Shown here: positions 1 to 6,492 of the stretch, piece after piece
How the letters are laid out: every line of letters starts with the position of its first letter
Position numbering within the stretch: position 1 is the stretch's first letter
Assembly (NCBI GenBank): GCA_005877225.1
Contig: VBPK01000073.1
Span: 1 to 15,267, forward strand
Origin: Nitrososphaerota archaeon
GTDB lineage: Archaea > Thermoproteota > Nitrososphaeria > Nitrososphaerales > Gagatemarchaeaceae
DNA length: 15,267 nt
Reading direction: 5' to 3'
Translations under genes and position numbers: made by a program
The notes under the pieces: model-generated
What the model was told of the DNA's origin: nothing
What the model saw: only the letters and a program-made list of their open reading frames with translations
The model's database searches: none

Positions 1-1
1 G

Positions 2-253
2 GCATTTCAGTTCGACATGGGCCACTATCCTTCTCCACTTGAGAGGAAAGGTTTGGAGATGATCAAGTTCTCGGAAGAGCATGGCTGGCTGAAGGTGTCG
101 GCAGGAGCGAAAACACCCGCCCTAGGTGAGCGCCTCAGATTCATCCCGTATCACTGTTGCACCTGCGTGAACCAACACGATTGGATGTTCGGTTTCAGGG
201 GTGAAAAGGTGGAGACAGTGTGGAGAGTAGAGGCTCGCGGCAAGATGAGCTAA
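2..253 (+). CDS. 3' end of a D-threonine aldolase / D-serine dehydratase-family PLP enzyme (partial)
   Basis: The open frame enters from the left edge and stops at TAA 251-253, so only the last 83 residues or so are present. Two blocks identify it. One is SEEHGWLKV, which corresponds to the SEEHG block of the family. The other is IPYHCCTCVN, matching the usual PNHxCxxVN in which the His and the Cys two residues on bind the catalytic zinc in eukaryotic D-serine dehydratase. It ends GEKVETVWRVEARGK, like the family's 'vvdtWpVaARG' tail. Known members are fold-type III (alanine-racemase-like) PLP enzymes that act on D-threonine, D-serine or 3-hydroxyaspartate using a divalent metal. Substrate cannot be assigned from this fragment. 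The Tyr in place of the usual Asn before the zinc His is a small deviation. Confidence 0.8.
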   Translation, partial: AFQFDMGHYPSPLERKGLEMIKFSEEHGWLKVSAGAKTPALGERLRFIPYHCCTCVNQHDWMFGFRGEKVETVWRVEARGKMS

Positions 254-847
254 AGTCGAAAGGCCACTATCCTGTCACCTAGCCATCTTGGGTCCCTTTC
301 GTGAAAGTCTACAATGAGTCGGCTTTTCCGAAAAACTGATGGGAACGAATATGAAATCAAAGGAAAGCCGTCGGGTTTGCACGCATGAATCGAGTACGTC
401 GAACTCAACATCTATCGGACGCTGTGGACGATGCCGTCGAGATGTTCTCGATGGGGAGAGATCTCCATGCGTCGAATAACGTTATGGAGATCGGGTGCGA
501 CGAAATTGTTTTCCCTTGGTACCAGGTGCTCGAAGCGGAATTGCAACCAGATCAAGGCGTTTGGGTGCAGCATAGGCACAAAAATCATTCAAAATCTCTT
601 GTCTGTGCTGGCGGTGGCCACGGTGTGCCCACTGGCTCCAGATAAGATTCCAGTCAATTACTGAGGGTCCAGTCATTAGAATTAAGACTTTTGCTGAAAA
701 ATGTCAGAGATGGTCTGCGATTGGTCTTGCGCGTTCAGCAATTCGACGTCGCATCAGCATCGTTTCAGCCAAGTAGCGACTGTATCAAAATCGTTTCAGC
801 GAACCAATTTAGCCCCACCCTTTCCATACATTCCCTGTGATTCAAAA
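254..847. other. Gene-poor, relatively AT-rich intergenic stretch
   Basis: About 590 bases between the PLP-enzyme stop and the next convincing start. Overlapping short frames exist on both strands between about 385 and 676, but I recognise no domain in any, none has a clear ribosome-binding site or TATA box, and they overlap one another, so none is called. The stretch is visibly poorer in G+C than the flanking genes. It could be decayed coding sequence or a long upstream region. Its last 110 bases hold a set of direct repeats, described separately. Confidence 0.5.
731..812 (+). promoter_or_regulatory. Phased direct repeats plus TATA-like element upstream of the membrane-protein gene
   Basis: ATCGTTTCAGC occurs exactly at 759-769 and 790-800. 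The similarity extends to 22-base units (751-772 and 782-803) with 18 matching positions. A weaker copy, GCGTTCAGC, lies at 731-739, so the CAGC cores sit at 736, 766 and 797, spaced 30 and 31 bases, about three helical turns. The last copy ends a few bases before AATTTAG (806-812). That is TATA-like and about 38 bases ahead of the ATG at 848, which would give a leader of roughly 10 bases. This arrangement suits a regulator-binding array beside a core promoter; the function is inferred. Confidence 0.4.
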
Positions 848-1291
848 ATGACTACACAACCAATGACAGAAGGATTCCCCAACACGGCGTCGGTACTCGC
901 CATAATAGGAGGCTGTCTCATGATCGTGGCTGGAATGCTCATTACGGCGCTTGCTGTTTTCGTGATTCCTCACCTAAACACATCCCTATTCCATAACGCA
1001 ACCGGATCACTCCCGGTTCAAAATGTTCCTAGCTTCGTAGGAAGTATCCTGACGGGGTTCGGCTTGCTCGGGCTCATTTCAGGTATCATCGTGCTCGGTT
1101 CTGGCATCATGCTAAGGATCAATCCGGGCCAGTCGGTCGTCTTCGGATTGCTGATACTTGTCTTCTCCGTTCTAAGCTTCTTCGGGTCGGGAGGGTTCGT
1201 CGCAGGAGCGGTATTGGGCATAATAGGCGGCATCATGACACTCAGGTGGAGACGGCCGGCAGCGCTAGCAGGGGCGCCTCCAAGAAGTTAG
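848..1291 (+). CDS. Small four-helix integral membrane protein, function unknown
   Basis: 147 residues from ATG 848. The hydrophobic stretches at residues about 14-41, 64-89, 96-113 and 114-133 predict four transmembrane helices, joined by small Gly/Ala/Ser-rich turns, with a short basic tail (RWRRP). The helix and Gly pattern resembles the small archaeal and bacterial membrane families annotated only as domains of unknown function (DUF4064/DUF6114-like); that resemblance is from memory and not certain. The frame is open back to 701, but the extra 49 residues are polar and Cys/Trp-containing and do not look like part of the protein. A TATA-like element at 806-812 also favours 848. An ATG at 863 is a further alternative. 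The next gene lies 73 bases downstream on the same strand. Confidence 0.65.
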   Translation: MTTQPMTEGFPNTASVLAIIGGCLMIVAGMLITALAVFVIPHLNTSLFHNATGSLPVQNVPSFVGSILTGFGLLGLISGIIVLGSGIMLRINPGQSVVFGLLILVFSVLSFFGSGGFVAGAVLGIIGGIMTLRWRRPAALAGAPPRS

Positions 1292-1364
1292 AAGATAGGG
1301 AAACCAAGGAGAGCGGTTAAGGTAAGAATCTTCCCGGGAGCAGCAGGGGGAGCGGCCAAACGAT

Positions 1365-1880
1365 TTGAAGAAGCTCAAGGTTCTGCTGGTACTGCTGCTG
1401 GCGGCAACCTCAGGCCTTGCGGTCTCGATTTACCTGCTTGCCCTGATATATGCCCCGACAGAATCACCGATAAACGAGCTCTACCTAATCTTGACACGTG
1501 GTTTCCCGCAGAACTTGACTTTTTTCATCCCACTTTCCTCCCTCCTGTTTCTCAGCACGGTCCTCGCCAGCATGGTTGGGGTAATCTACTTCCTCGTCCT
1601 ACCGGAGATGAAGACCTACTACGAATCTGACCCCGGAAAGGACGCGGGCGCGATGGTTCTGAGGACCTTGAAGCCCGACGAGAAGAAGATTGTCGGTGTG
1701 CTCAAGGTTCATGGGGGCACTTACATGCAGAAATTCATCACCCAGGAGACTGGCCTGTCCAGGCTGAAGACCCACAGAGTCGTTGCTGTGCTCGCTGAGA
1801 GAGGGATTGTGCATGTTGAAAGACGGGGGAACACGAACGAGGTCTCGCTCGTAAAATGGTTCCTCGATGGGATGGGATAA
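1365..1880 (+). CDS. Membrane-anchored winged-helix transcriptional regulator (DUF7343-like)
   Basis: 171 residues. The N-terminal half has two transmembrane helices (about 5-30 and 51-79). The C-terminal half (about 101-168) is a winged helix-turn-helix: LKPDEKKIV starts helix 1, the helix-turn-helix covers MQKFITQETGLSRLKTHRVV, and ERGIVHVERRGNTNEVSLV forms the wing. This is the layout of archaeal membrane-tethered MarR/DUF7343-type regulators, in which a short hairpin anchors a DNA-binding domain on the cytoplasmic side. No sensor domain is visible between the helices and the wHTH, and the external loop is only about 20 residues. The start must be TTG 1365: an in-frame TAA lies at 1323 with no ATG or GTG between, and the next Met (residue 70) would remove most of the membrane part. 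Targets are unknown. Confidence 0.75.
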   Translation: MKKLKVLLVLLLAATSGLAVSIYLLALIYAPTESPINELYLILTRGFPQNLTFFIPLSSLLFLSTVLASMVGVIYFLVLPEMKTYYESDPGKDAGAMVLRTLKPDEKKIVGVLKVHGGTYMQKFITQETGLSRLKTHRVVAVLAERGIVHVERRGNTNEVSLVKWFLDGMG

Positions 1881-2000
1881 TCAGGTCTCGATGAATTCCG
1901 GAAACAGCCGAAAAGAACTCGACATTTGAAACTCCGGTTTGTGCTTGTCTGCCGGTCGGGCGCAGCAGCGTCACCGCTGCCCGGAGGGAGACCCAAACTT

Positions 2001-2010
2001 CTTAACTAAA
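2001..2010 (+). promoter_or_regulatory. Possible TATA element for the HELIE-motif gene
   Basis: CTTAACTAAA, preceded by the A-rich CAAACTT, resembles an archaeal BRE plus TATA box. It would place transcription start near 2030 and a leader of about 40 bases before the TTG at 2073. This rests on position and composition only. Confidence 0.3.
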
Positions 2011-2072
2011 AGGGACGAGTCTTTAGACACCGCGGGCCATAAGAGTCCCGGCCGCTGCTGAATTGGCAGATT

Positions 2073-2525
2073 TTGGTTAGAAAGCGGGTTGGTAGGGTCA
2101 AGTTCGTCGTTAGCGAGGTGCCTCACCGCAAACAGCGGTATGAGACAGTTGGGGACTGGATCCCAGGGAAGCCGGTCGCAGTACGCGTCAGCAAGATGAA
2201 GGATGAGAGATACGTCTTCCTGGTCGCGCTGCACGAACTCATTGAATACGAGCTGTGCAGGATGAAGGGGATTACCGACGAGCGGGTCGTCGAGTTCGAC
2301 AAGAAGTTCGAAAGAGAGAGGTCGATGGGACTTCACGAGAAGTGGGAAGAGCCGGGAGACGACTCGCGCGCTCCCTACAGAAGGGAGCACCAGTTTGCAA
2401 CGATGATAGAAGGGATGGTTGCCCGGAAGCTTGCCGTCAGGTGGCCGGACTACGAGAAGACGGTGATAGCCCTGACCGCCAGGCCCAAGTTTGTCGCAAA
2501 ACAGATGGTTACGAGCCGGAACTAG
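2073..2525 (+). CDS. Uncharacterised HELIE-motif protein, possible metal-binding enzyme of a phage/metagenome-type family
   Basis: 150 residues, soluble and strongly charged. Three blocks stand out: ALHELIEYELCRMKGI (HELIE at residues 54-58), EEPGDDSRAPYRREHQFA (PY at 101-102, EH at 105-106), and an acidic site in the following helix (E113). I recall similar small proteins with 'HELvE...P...PY+.EH.FA..iE' in phages and environmental genomes, none with a known function. The spaced His and Glu residues suggest a metal site, but HELIE is not the standard HExxH zincin motif, so catalysis is speculative. The start is TTG 2073: an in-frame TAA at 2040 precedes it with no ATG or GTG between. The 3' end overlaps the convergent secreted-protein gene by 17 bases. 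Confidence 0.6.
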   Translation: MVRKRVGRVKFVVSEVPHRKQRYETVGDWIPGKPVAVRVSKMKDERYVFLVALHELIEYELCRMKGITDERVVEFDKKFERERSMGLHEKWEEPGDDSRAPYRREHQFATMIEGMVARKLAVRWPDYEKTVIALTARPKFVAKQMVTSRN

Positions 2526-5328
2526 ACTTGCGCCCTCTTCTCGAGACCAGATACGCTCCGACTGCTAAGAAGAGTATCGCCCCTGCGATTACTCCCAGGA
2601 CAATGTAGTTGAAACCGAACTCGGCCCTGAACGTGAGCGGGGCCGTCATCGCGAACTGAACCGTTGAAAGGGCGCTGTTGTTCGACCCCGACCAGCCGTT
2701 GAATTGGTAGAGGAAGAAGGTCGGAGTTGCCACTAGGGAGACGGTCGTTCCTGGGGGAAGATAGTAGGTCCTGCCACCAGCTATCGTCTGGGAAGAACCT
2801 GTGAACGAAGCGGCGATGGTCCCTCCGTCTGATGCTGCCAAGGTCAGCCCAGGGAGGAATGACGCCTGCTCGGAGACGCCGCGGTTCACCGTTAGGGAGA
2901 TGTTCGTTGAGTTTCCAGAGTATGAGCCGTCCCCTGTTCCTCTCCATGTGCCGAGGGCCCACCCAGCCGACGGCTCCGCCGACACCATGAGCACCTGACC
3001 TGCGTCGAACCAGCCGCTCCCCACGGAGGTGGAGCCCCCCGCGGTAGCCGAGAGGCTGACGAAGAACTGACGCTGGTACGCGATCGAGAGGGACGCGGCA
3101 CCGTCGACGGTTCCAGACGCCTGCGACTTCGAGAACCACCGCTCCTCGTTGAGAGTGCCCGGGATTGGATTGGTCGCGTTCCATCGTGCTCCACCATCCA
3201 GCCAGTACTGGGCTGGAACCGTGCTCATCCCCACATCATACGCCGAGCCGAACTCGACGGAAGAGAAAGTTGGGGCGAGAGGGGTGCCTCCGCCGGAGAC
3301 CTGGTACGAGATGGTCAGGGCAAACTGATGGTAGAAGGCAGGCGAGATGCTCTGTGAGGCAGTCACTATACCGAGAGTCCCGGAACCAGCCTCCCACCTC
3401 TCGGAAGAGGAAGACCCTCTGAGAGGGTTCTGGTACGTGTAGGGGGAGCCGCTGTCGACCCAGCCCGAGAAGTTCGCCACACCGCTGCTCTCCGACCCGA
3501 AGTGGGAGTAGTTGACAGCCGGAGGGGAGAAGCCGGAGCCCCCGTGTACCACGAAGGTGAAGTTGGCGCTGAATTGATGATAGAAGACGAAAGTCGTGGA
3601 GGTGGCAATGGAAGCCACCCCCGAAGCCGACTGGTTAGTCGCCCACCTTTCCGCGCTGGTCGACCCGGCGAGTGGGTTCGTGACATTCCACTGCGTCCCG
3701 TAGTCAGCGAGATAGGTGGTCGGAGTCGACGATAATTGTGAAGACTGTCGAGCTCCCGATGAGGTGAACGTCACGGAGGGGGCGGCGGACGAGGCGCCTC
3801 CCCTCGTCGTGTAGCTAAAGGTCAGGGGGACCTGCGTGCCGGGGTTCCTCACCCCGGCTATCCACGTCGACCATCCGCTCTGCGTCCCGTACTCCCCAGC
3901 GACCCAGACGAAAGAAGGGTCGGATGGGTCGGTCGTTGCGCCGAAGTAATCACCGTACCTGCACACGGGGTATGAAGGGCAGAATCCCGTCGCGTTGACC
4001 TCCGGACCCGATCCTGCTGCCAGAGTGATGGGCTGCTCGAGAGTGTTCTTGGGGTCGGCAAAACCTTGCATCGCGACTGCCACGGAGGGATAGAGCGAAG
4101 AGTTCGAGTAGCCGAAGACGACGAAGAGGTCACCCTTCGAGTCCGCCCGAAGGGCGGGATAGTAGTAGTAGTAACCGGGAGTGGCGACGTCCCAGTCCTG
4201 CAGCACCGAGTTCGTGTTCGTGTTCACCTCAATAAGGCGGAGGCAGGAGCGAAGCACAGAGTCGCCGGCTGGAGTGCATCCATCATTGAGGGCGACCCAC
4301 ATCGTCCCGTTGGACCAGCTAGCGTCGAGAACGCGATTATCACCCGTATCGATCTTTGTAGCCGCATTCAGTTGGGGAGCGGGCGGCGGGGCGTGCAGGG
4401 AGGAGATGGACAGTGCGCGTTGGCTAATCTGGACGTTCGGAGGAACTCCGGTGACAGAGTAGAGGTTCAGCCCGGAGCCCGAGGTAAAAGAGCTGATGAT
4501 GTATTCGGTCTTAGTTGAGGTAAGCGAGTGGACGGGATGCAGAGAGAAGAGGCTACTGTCTGGCGGGATGACCTGGTACTCGACGGAGGCGCCTGCGAGC
4601 ATCTGAGATTTGTTGAAAATCCAGTACTGGAGCCCGACAAAGGTCCCGCTGCACCCCTTCGAGCCCGGAAGGAAGTCGTTAGCGGAGACCATCACCTTGT
4701 CGTCGTTGACTCCGAGGATGGGCTGGTCGGGGCAGTACCCCGAAGTCTTGAAGGAGTACGTGTGCCAGCTCCCGGTAGGGTCGTCGGAGGCTGAGGCCCC
4801 GACCCTCACGGACCCCTGACTGACGTCCAGCAGCGAAGCAAACCACCTCCCGCTCTGCGAATCGTACAGTACCTTGGGATCGCCGATGTAGTCACTCCCG
4901 CTTCCCCACAGTGATGCAAGCCCCGAAACCTTGACGAGTGCGCCCTGCTTCGTCCAGACCCCGTAGATTATGTTGACCATCTCGACGATGTAGTTGGGTC
5001 CCGCAGCAATCTGCACATCGGGGGGAGTGGCGCGATTAGTGCAGGTGAAGCCGGAGCCACACGCGTAAGTCATGCCGTACGACAAACCGGCGAACCCGGT
5101 CGCAAGAGGGGAATTCGCGGAAGGCGCCGGTTGTGACTCGGACCCGCCCACCCCTCCCCCAGTATCGTTCGCTGCGGACATCACGCCTTGAATGGTGTGG
5201 ACAGACGAAATCTGGGGGGCAGGTCTACCCGCGGTCGGGTTCGCATCCTTCGAGGAGGAGACGGCGGGGATGGAAAGAAGAAGAAGGGCGAGCAAGAATT
5301 CGGACGCGACCAGTCGGGTTCGTTTCAT
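2509..5328 (-). CDS. Large secreted, C-terminally membrane-anchored repeat protein
   Basis: 939 residues. Residues 1-26 form a signal peptide (KRTR, hydrophobic core, then PAVSSS). Residues about 80-495 resemble the secreted beta-propeller-like family with DPKVLYDSQSGRWFAS, SDDPTGSWHTY and GVNDDKVMVSANDF. Three related repeats of about 85 residues follow (about 501-586, 587-669, 670-755), each with a Gly-rich start, a D/G-x-W or Y block, NPLxGSxxxERW and a closing YHQF or YQRQF. Two divergent InlB-type (Flg_new/B-repeat) domains follow (about 756-824 and 826-905, with GWALGTWRGTG and YQFNGWSG). A transmembrane helix at 909-928, then RRGRK, anchors it with the bulk outside. Many NxS/T sites suit archaeal N-glycosylation. 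ATG 5328 gives an ideal signal peptide and lies close below a TATA box. It may be an adhesin or surface glycan-binding protein; no catalytic residues were identified. Confidence 0.85.
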   Translation of the reverse strand: MKRTRLVASEFLLALLLLSIPAVSSSKDANPTAGRPAPQISSVHTIQGVMSAANDTGGGVGGSESQPAPSANSPLATGFAGLSYGMTYACGSGFTCTNRATPPDVQIAAGPNYIVEMVNIIYGVWTKQGALVKVSGLASLWGSGSDYIGDPKVLYDSQSGRWFASLLDVSQGSVRVGASASDDPTGSWHTYSFKTSGYCPDQPILGVNDDKVMVSANDFLPGSKGCSGTFVGLQYWIFNKSQMLAGASVEYQVIPPDSSLFSLHPVHSLTSTKTEYIISSFTSGSGLNLYSVTGVPPNVQISQRALSISSLHAPPPAPQLNAATKIDTGDNRVLDASWSNGTMWVALNDGCTPAGDSVLRSCLRLIEVNTNTNSVLQDWDVATPGYYYYYPALRADSKGDLFVVFGYSNSSLYPSVAVAMQGFADPKNTLEQPITLAAGSGPEVNATGFCPSYPVCRYGDYFGATTDPSDPSFVWVAGEYGTQSGWSTWIAGVRNPGTQVPLTFSYTTRGGASSAAPSVTFTSSGARQSSQLSSTPTTYLADYGTQWNVTNPLAGSTSAERWATNQSASGVASIATSTTFVFYHQFSANFTFVVHGGSGFSPPAVNYSHFGSESSGVANFSGWVDSGSPYTYQNPLRGSSSSERWEAGSGTLGIVTASQSISPAFYHQFALTISYQVSGGGTPLAPTFSSVEFGSAYDVGMSTVPAQYWLDGGARWNATNPIPGTLNEERWFSKSQASGTVDGAASLSIAYQRQFFVSLSATAGGSTSVGSGWFDAGQVLMVSAEPSAGWALGTWRGTGDGSYSGNSTNISLTVNRGVSEQASFLPGLTLAASDGGTIAASFTGSSQTIAGGRTYYLPPGTTVSLVATPTFFLYQFNGWSGSNNSALSTVQFAMTAPLTFRAEFGFNYIVLGVIAGAILFLAVGAYLVSRRGRKSSSGS

Positions 5329-5344
5329 TTTTCGATACCTATTA

Positions 5345-5388
5345 GCACCCTTGCTTTCGTCATATTAAATACTGAAAAGGGTGCAAGG
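5345..5388 (-). promoter_or_regulatory. TATA promoter of the secreted-protein gene flanked by an 8-bp inverted repeat
   Basis: On the minus strand TATTTAATAT (5371-5362) is a good archaeal TATA box about 38 bases ahead of the ATG at 5328, predicting a leader of around a dozen bases. GCACCCTT (5345-5352) and AAGGGTGC (5377-5384) are perfect inverted arms with a 24-base spacer, centred within two bases of the box. A second overlapping pair, CCTTGC (5349-5354) and GCAAGG (5383-5388), extends the symmetry. Arms on both sides of TATA suit an operator. A loose hairpin acting on transcripts arriving from the upstream phosphoesterase gene is the alternative. Confidence 0.55.
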
Positions 5389-5402
5389 TCGTCTAGCCCA
5401 GG

Positions 5403-6437
5403 TCAGATCGGCTCGAAGGTTCGAGGCTTCTGGCTGAAATCGAACGCCTCGCTCATGTTCTTCGCGGAGGCGTCGCGGGTGCTGAGCGCCTTCAGCCCGA
5501 AGAGAGTTTCAATGAACTTCAAGATCGAGGTGTGGTCGTTCGTCTGGCTGTCTACGTATCCCCTCTTCGCGTAGGGAGAGATTACGAGGCAGGGCACTCT
5601 GAACCCGTAGCCGAAGGAGTCAACCTGCGGCGGCGCCACATGATCGTACCAACCTCCGTAGTCGTCCCAGGCCACGTAGGCCACCAATGAACCCCAGTAC
5701 TTCGATGTCCCGAGGCCGTTGACCAGGCTGGCGACGGAGTTCTCACCCAACTGGATGTTTTCCGGGGCATGCTCGGATCCCCCTGGGGCCCCGATCACCC
5801 ACGATATCTGCGGCAGGTTGCCTTTCGAAAGGTCCTGCGCGAACCTCGCTGAGCCTGCGAAGTTCGACTTCGAGCCCGGGTTACGCTGCACGTACTCGAA
5901 GCCCTTGAACCATCTGTTGAATCCGTACACTCTCCAGGTGATCCGTTTCCCATCCAGCTGCTTGAAAATCGGCTCGAAGGTCAGGGTCGGCGGCAGTTTG
6001 TTCGAGGTGTTACCGCCAGACGTCCCTGCGACGAGGTATAGGTGGTTGGGCGCGCTCTGCGTCATCACGGAGGTGAAGAATCTGTCGCAGAGCACGTAGC
6101 TTCTGGCCGCCTTCCAGTAGTGGGGGATGTCCGTTCCATCGTAGAACCCCATCGTCTGACTGCCGCGTTCGGTGTAGACGAATGCATTCATCTTTCCCCC
6201 GTCGTAATCCGAATGAGCCGCGTCCCAACCGTGGGGCAGATCCGGTGGGGCGAGATTTGAAAGGTGAAACGGCTTCACGCACTGCGAGGAGCCCGGGGAC
6301 TGGGGGAGGCAGATATTCTTCCCAGAAGTGCCGTTGGCGCCCGGAAAGGCCCCAAAATAGCAATCGAAGGTGTGATTCTCCTGTAGTACCACGACTGCGT
6401 TCTTGATCGCGGAGATCCCCAGCTGGGAGCTAGCCAA
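5403..6437 (-). CDS. Phospholipase C / acid phosphatase-family phosphoesterase (PF04185) lacking a signal peptide
   Basis: 344 residues, alkaline-phosphatase-superfamily phosphoesterase. Metal-site motifs are ENHTFDCYFG (residues 20-29, usually ENRSFDhyFG) and AWDDYGGWYDHV (256-267, with the paired Asp 258/259 that are ligands in the family). The likely nucleophile loop is TQSAPNHLYL (126-135). Also visible are HSDYDGGKMNAF, FYDGTDIPHYW, HAPENIQLGE and RVPCLVISPYAKRGYVD. Relatives hydrolyse phosphomonoesters or phospholipids, usually outside the cell after Sec or Tat export. Here the first residues are MASSQLGISAIKNAVVVLQ, straight into the first core strand, and an in-frame TAG sits two codons before the TTG start (6443-6441), so no signal peptide can be encoded upstream. 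The enzyme is therefore predicted cytoplasmic, or exported by an unknown route. The secreted-protein gene follows 74 bases downstream on the same strand. Confidence 0.88.
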   Translation of the reverse strand: MASSQLGISAIKNAVVVLQENHTFDCYFGAFPGANGTSGKNICLPQSPGSSQCVKPFHLSNLAPPDLPHGWDAAHSDYDGGKMNAFVYTERGSQTMGFYDGTDIPHYWKAARSYVLCDRFFTSVMTQSAPNHLYLVAGTSGGNTSNKLPPTLTFEPIFKQLDGKRITWRVYGFNRWFKGFEYVQRNPGSKSNFAGSARFAQDLSKGNLPQISWVIGAPGGSEHAPENIQLGENSVASLVNGLGTSKYWGSLVAYVAWDDYGGWYDHVAPPQVDSFGYGFRVPCLVISPYAKRGYVDSQTNDHTSILKFIETLFGLKALSTRDASAKNMSEAFDFSQKPRTFEPI

Positions 6438-6455
6438 GGCCTATCCGCGAGAATC

Positions 6456-6470
6456 AGAATTCTTATAGTT
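6456..6470. promoter_or_regulatory. Shared bidirectional TATA element between two divergent genes
   Basis: CTTATAG (6462-6468), read as CTATAAG on the other strand, is TATA-like in both directions. Its centre (6465) is exactly 28 bases from the first base of each divergent start codon, TTG 6437 on the minus strand and ATG 6493 on the plus strand. That is the spacing expected for leaderless archaeal transcripts. The 8-bp palindrome AGAATTCT (6456-6463) overlaps the box. Confidence 0.6.
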
Positions 6471-6492
6471 ACTGCCCTCCTCGCTTATGTAG

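Noticed and set aside
385..676. Small frames of 64-86 codons on both strands in the gap after the PLP enzyme
   Set aside because: They overlap each other, have no recognisable motif, no ribosome-binding site and no placed TATA box.
731..812. CRISPR-like array
   Set aside because: Only two or three short imperfect copies at 30-31-base period, with no spacers of constant length and no cas genes; a regulator-binding array fits better.
2030..2072. Possible tRNA or small structured RNA upstream of the HELIE gene
   Set aside because: No acceptor stem, T-loop or anticodon arm can be drawn.
2522..4819. Several long frames on both strands inside the secreted-protein gene
   Set aside because: They are GC-rich shadows with Arg/Pro/Ser-rich translations and no domains; the 939-residue frame has signal peptide, repeats and anchor.
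5333..5402. Rho-independent-type terminator for the phosphoesterase gene formed by the inverted repeat
   Set aside because: The loop would be 24 bases and no T-run follows the second arm; position around TATA fits an operator better, although it is not excluded.
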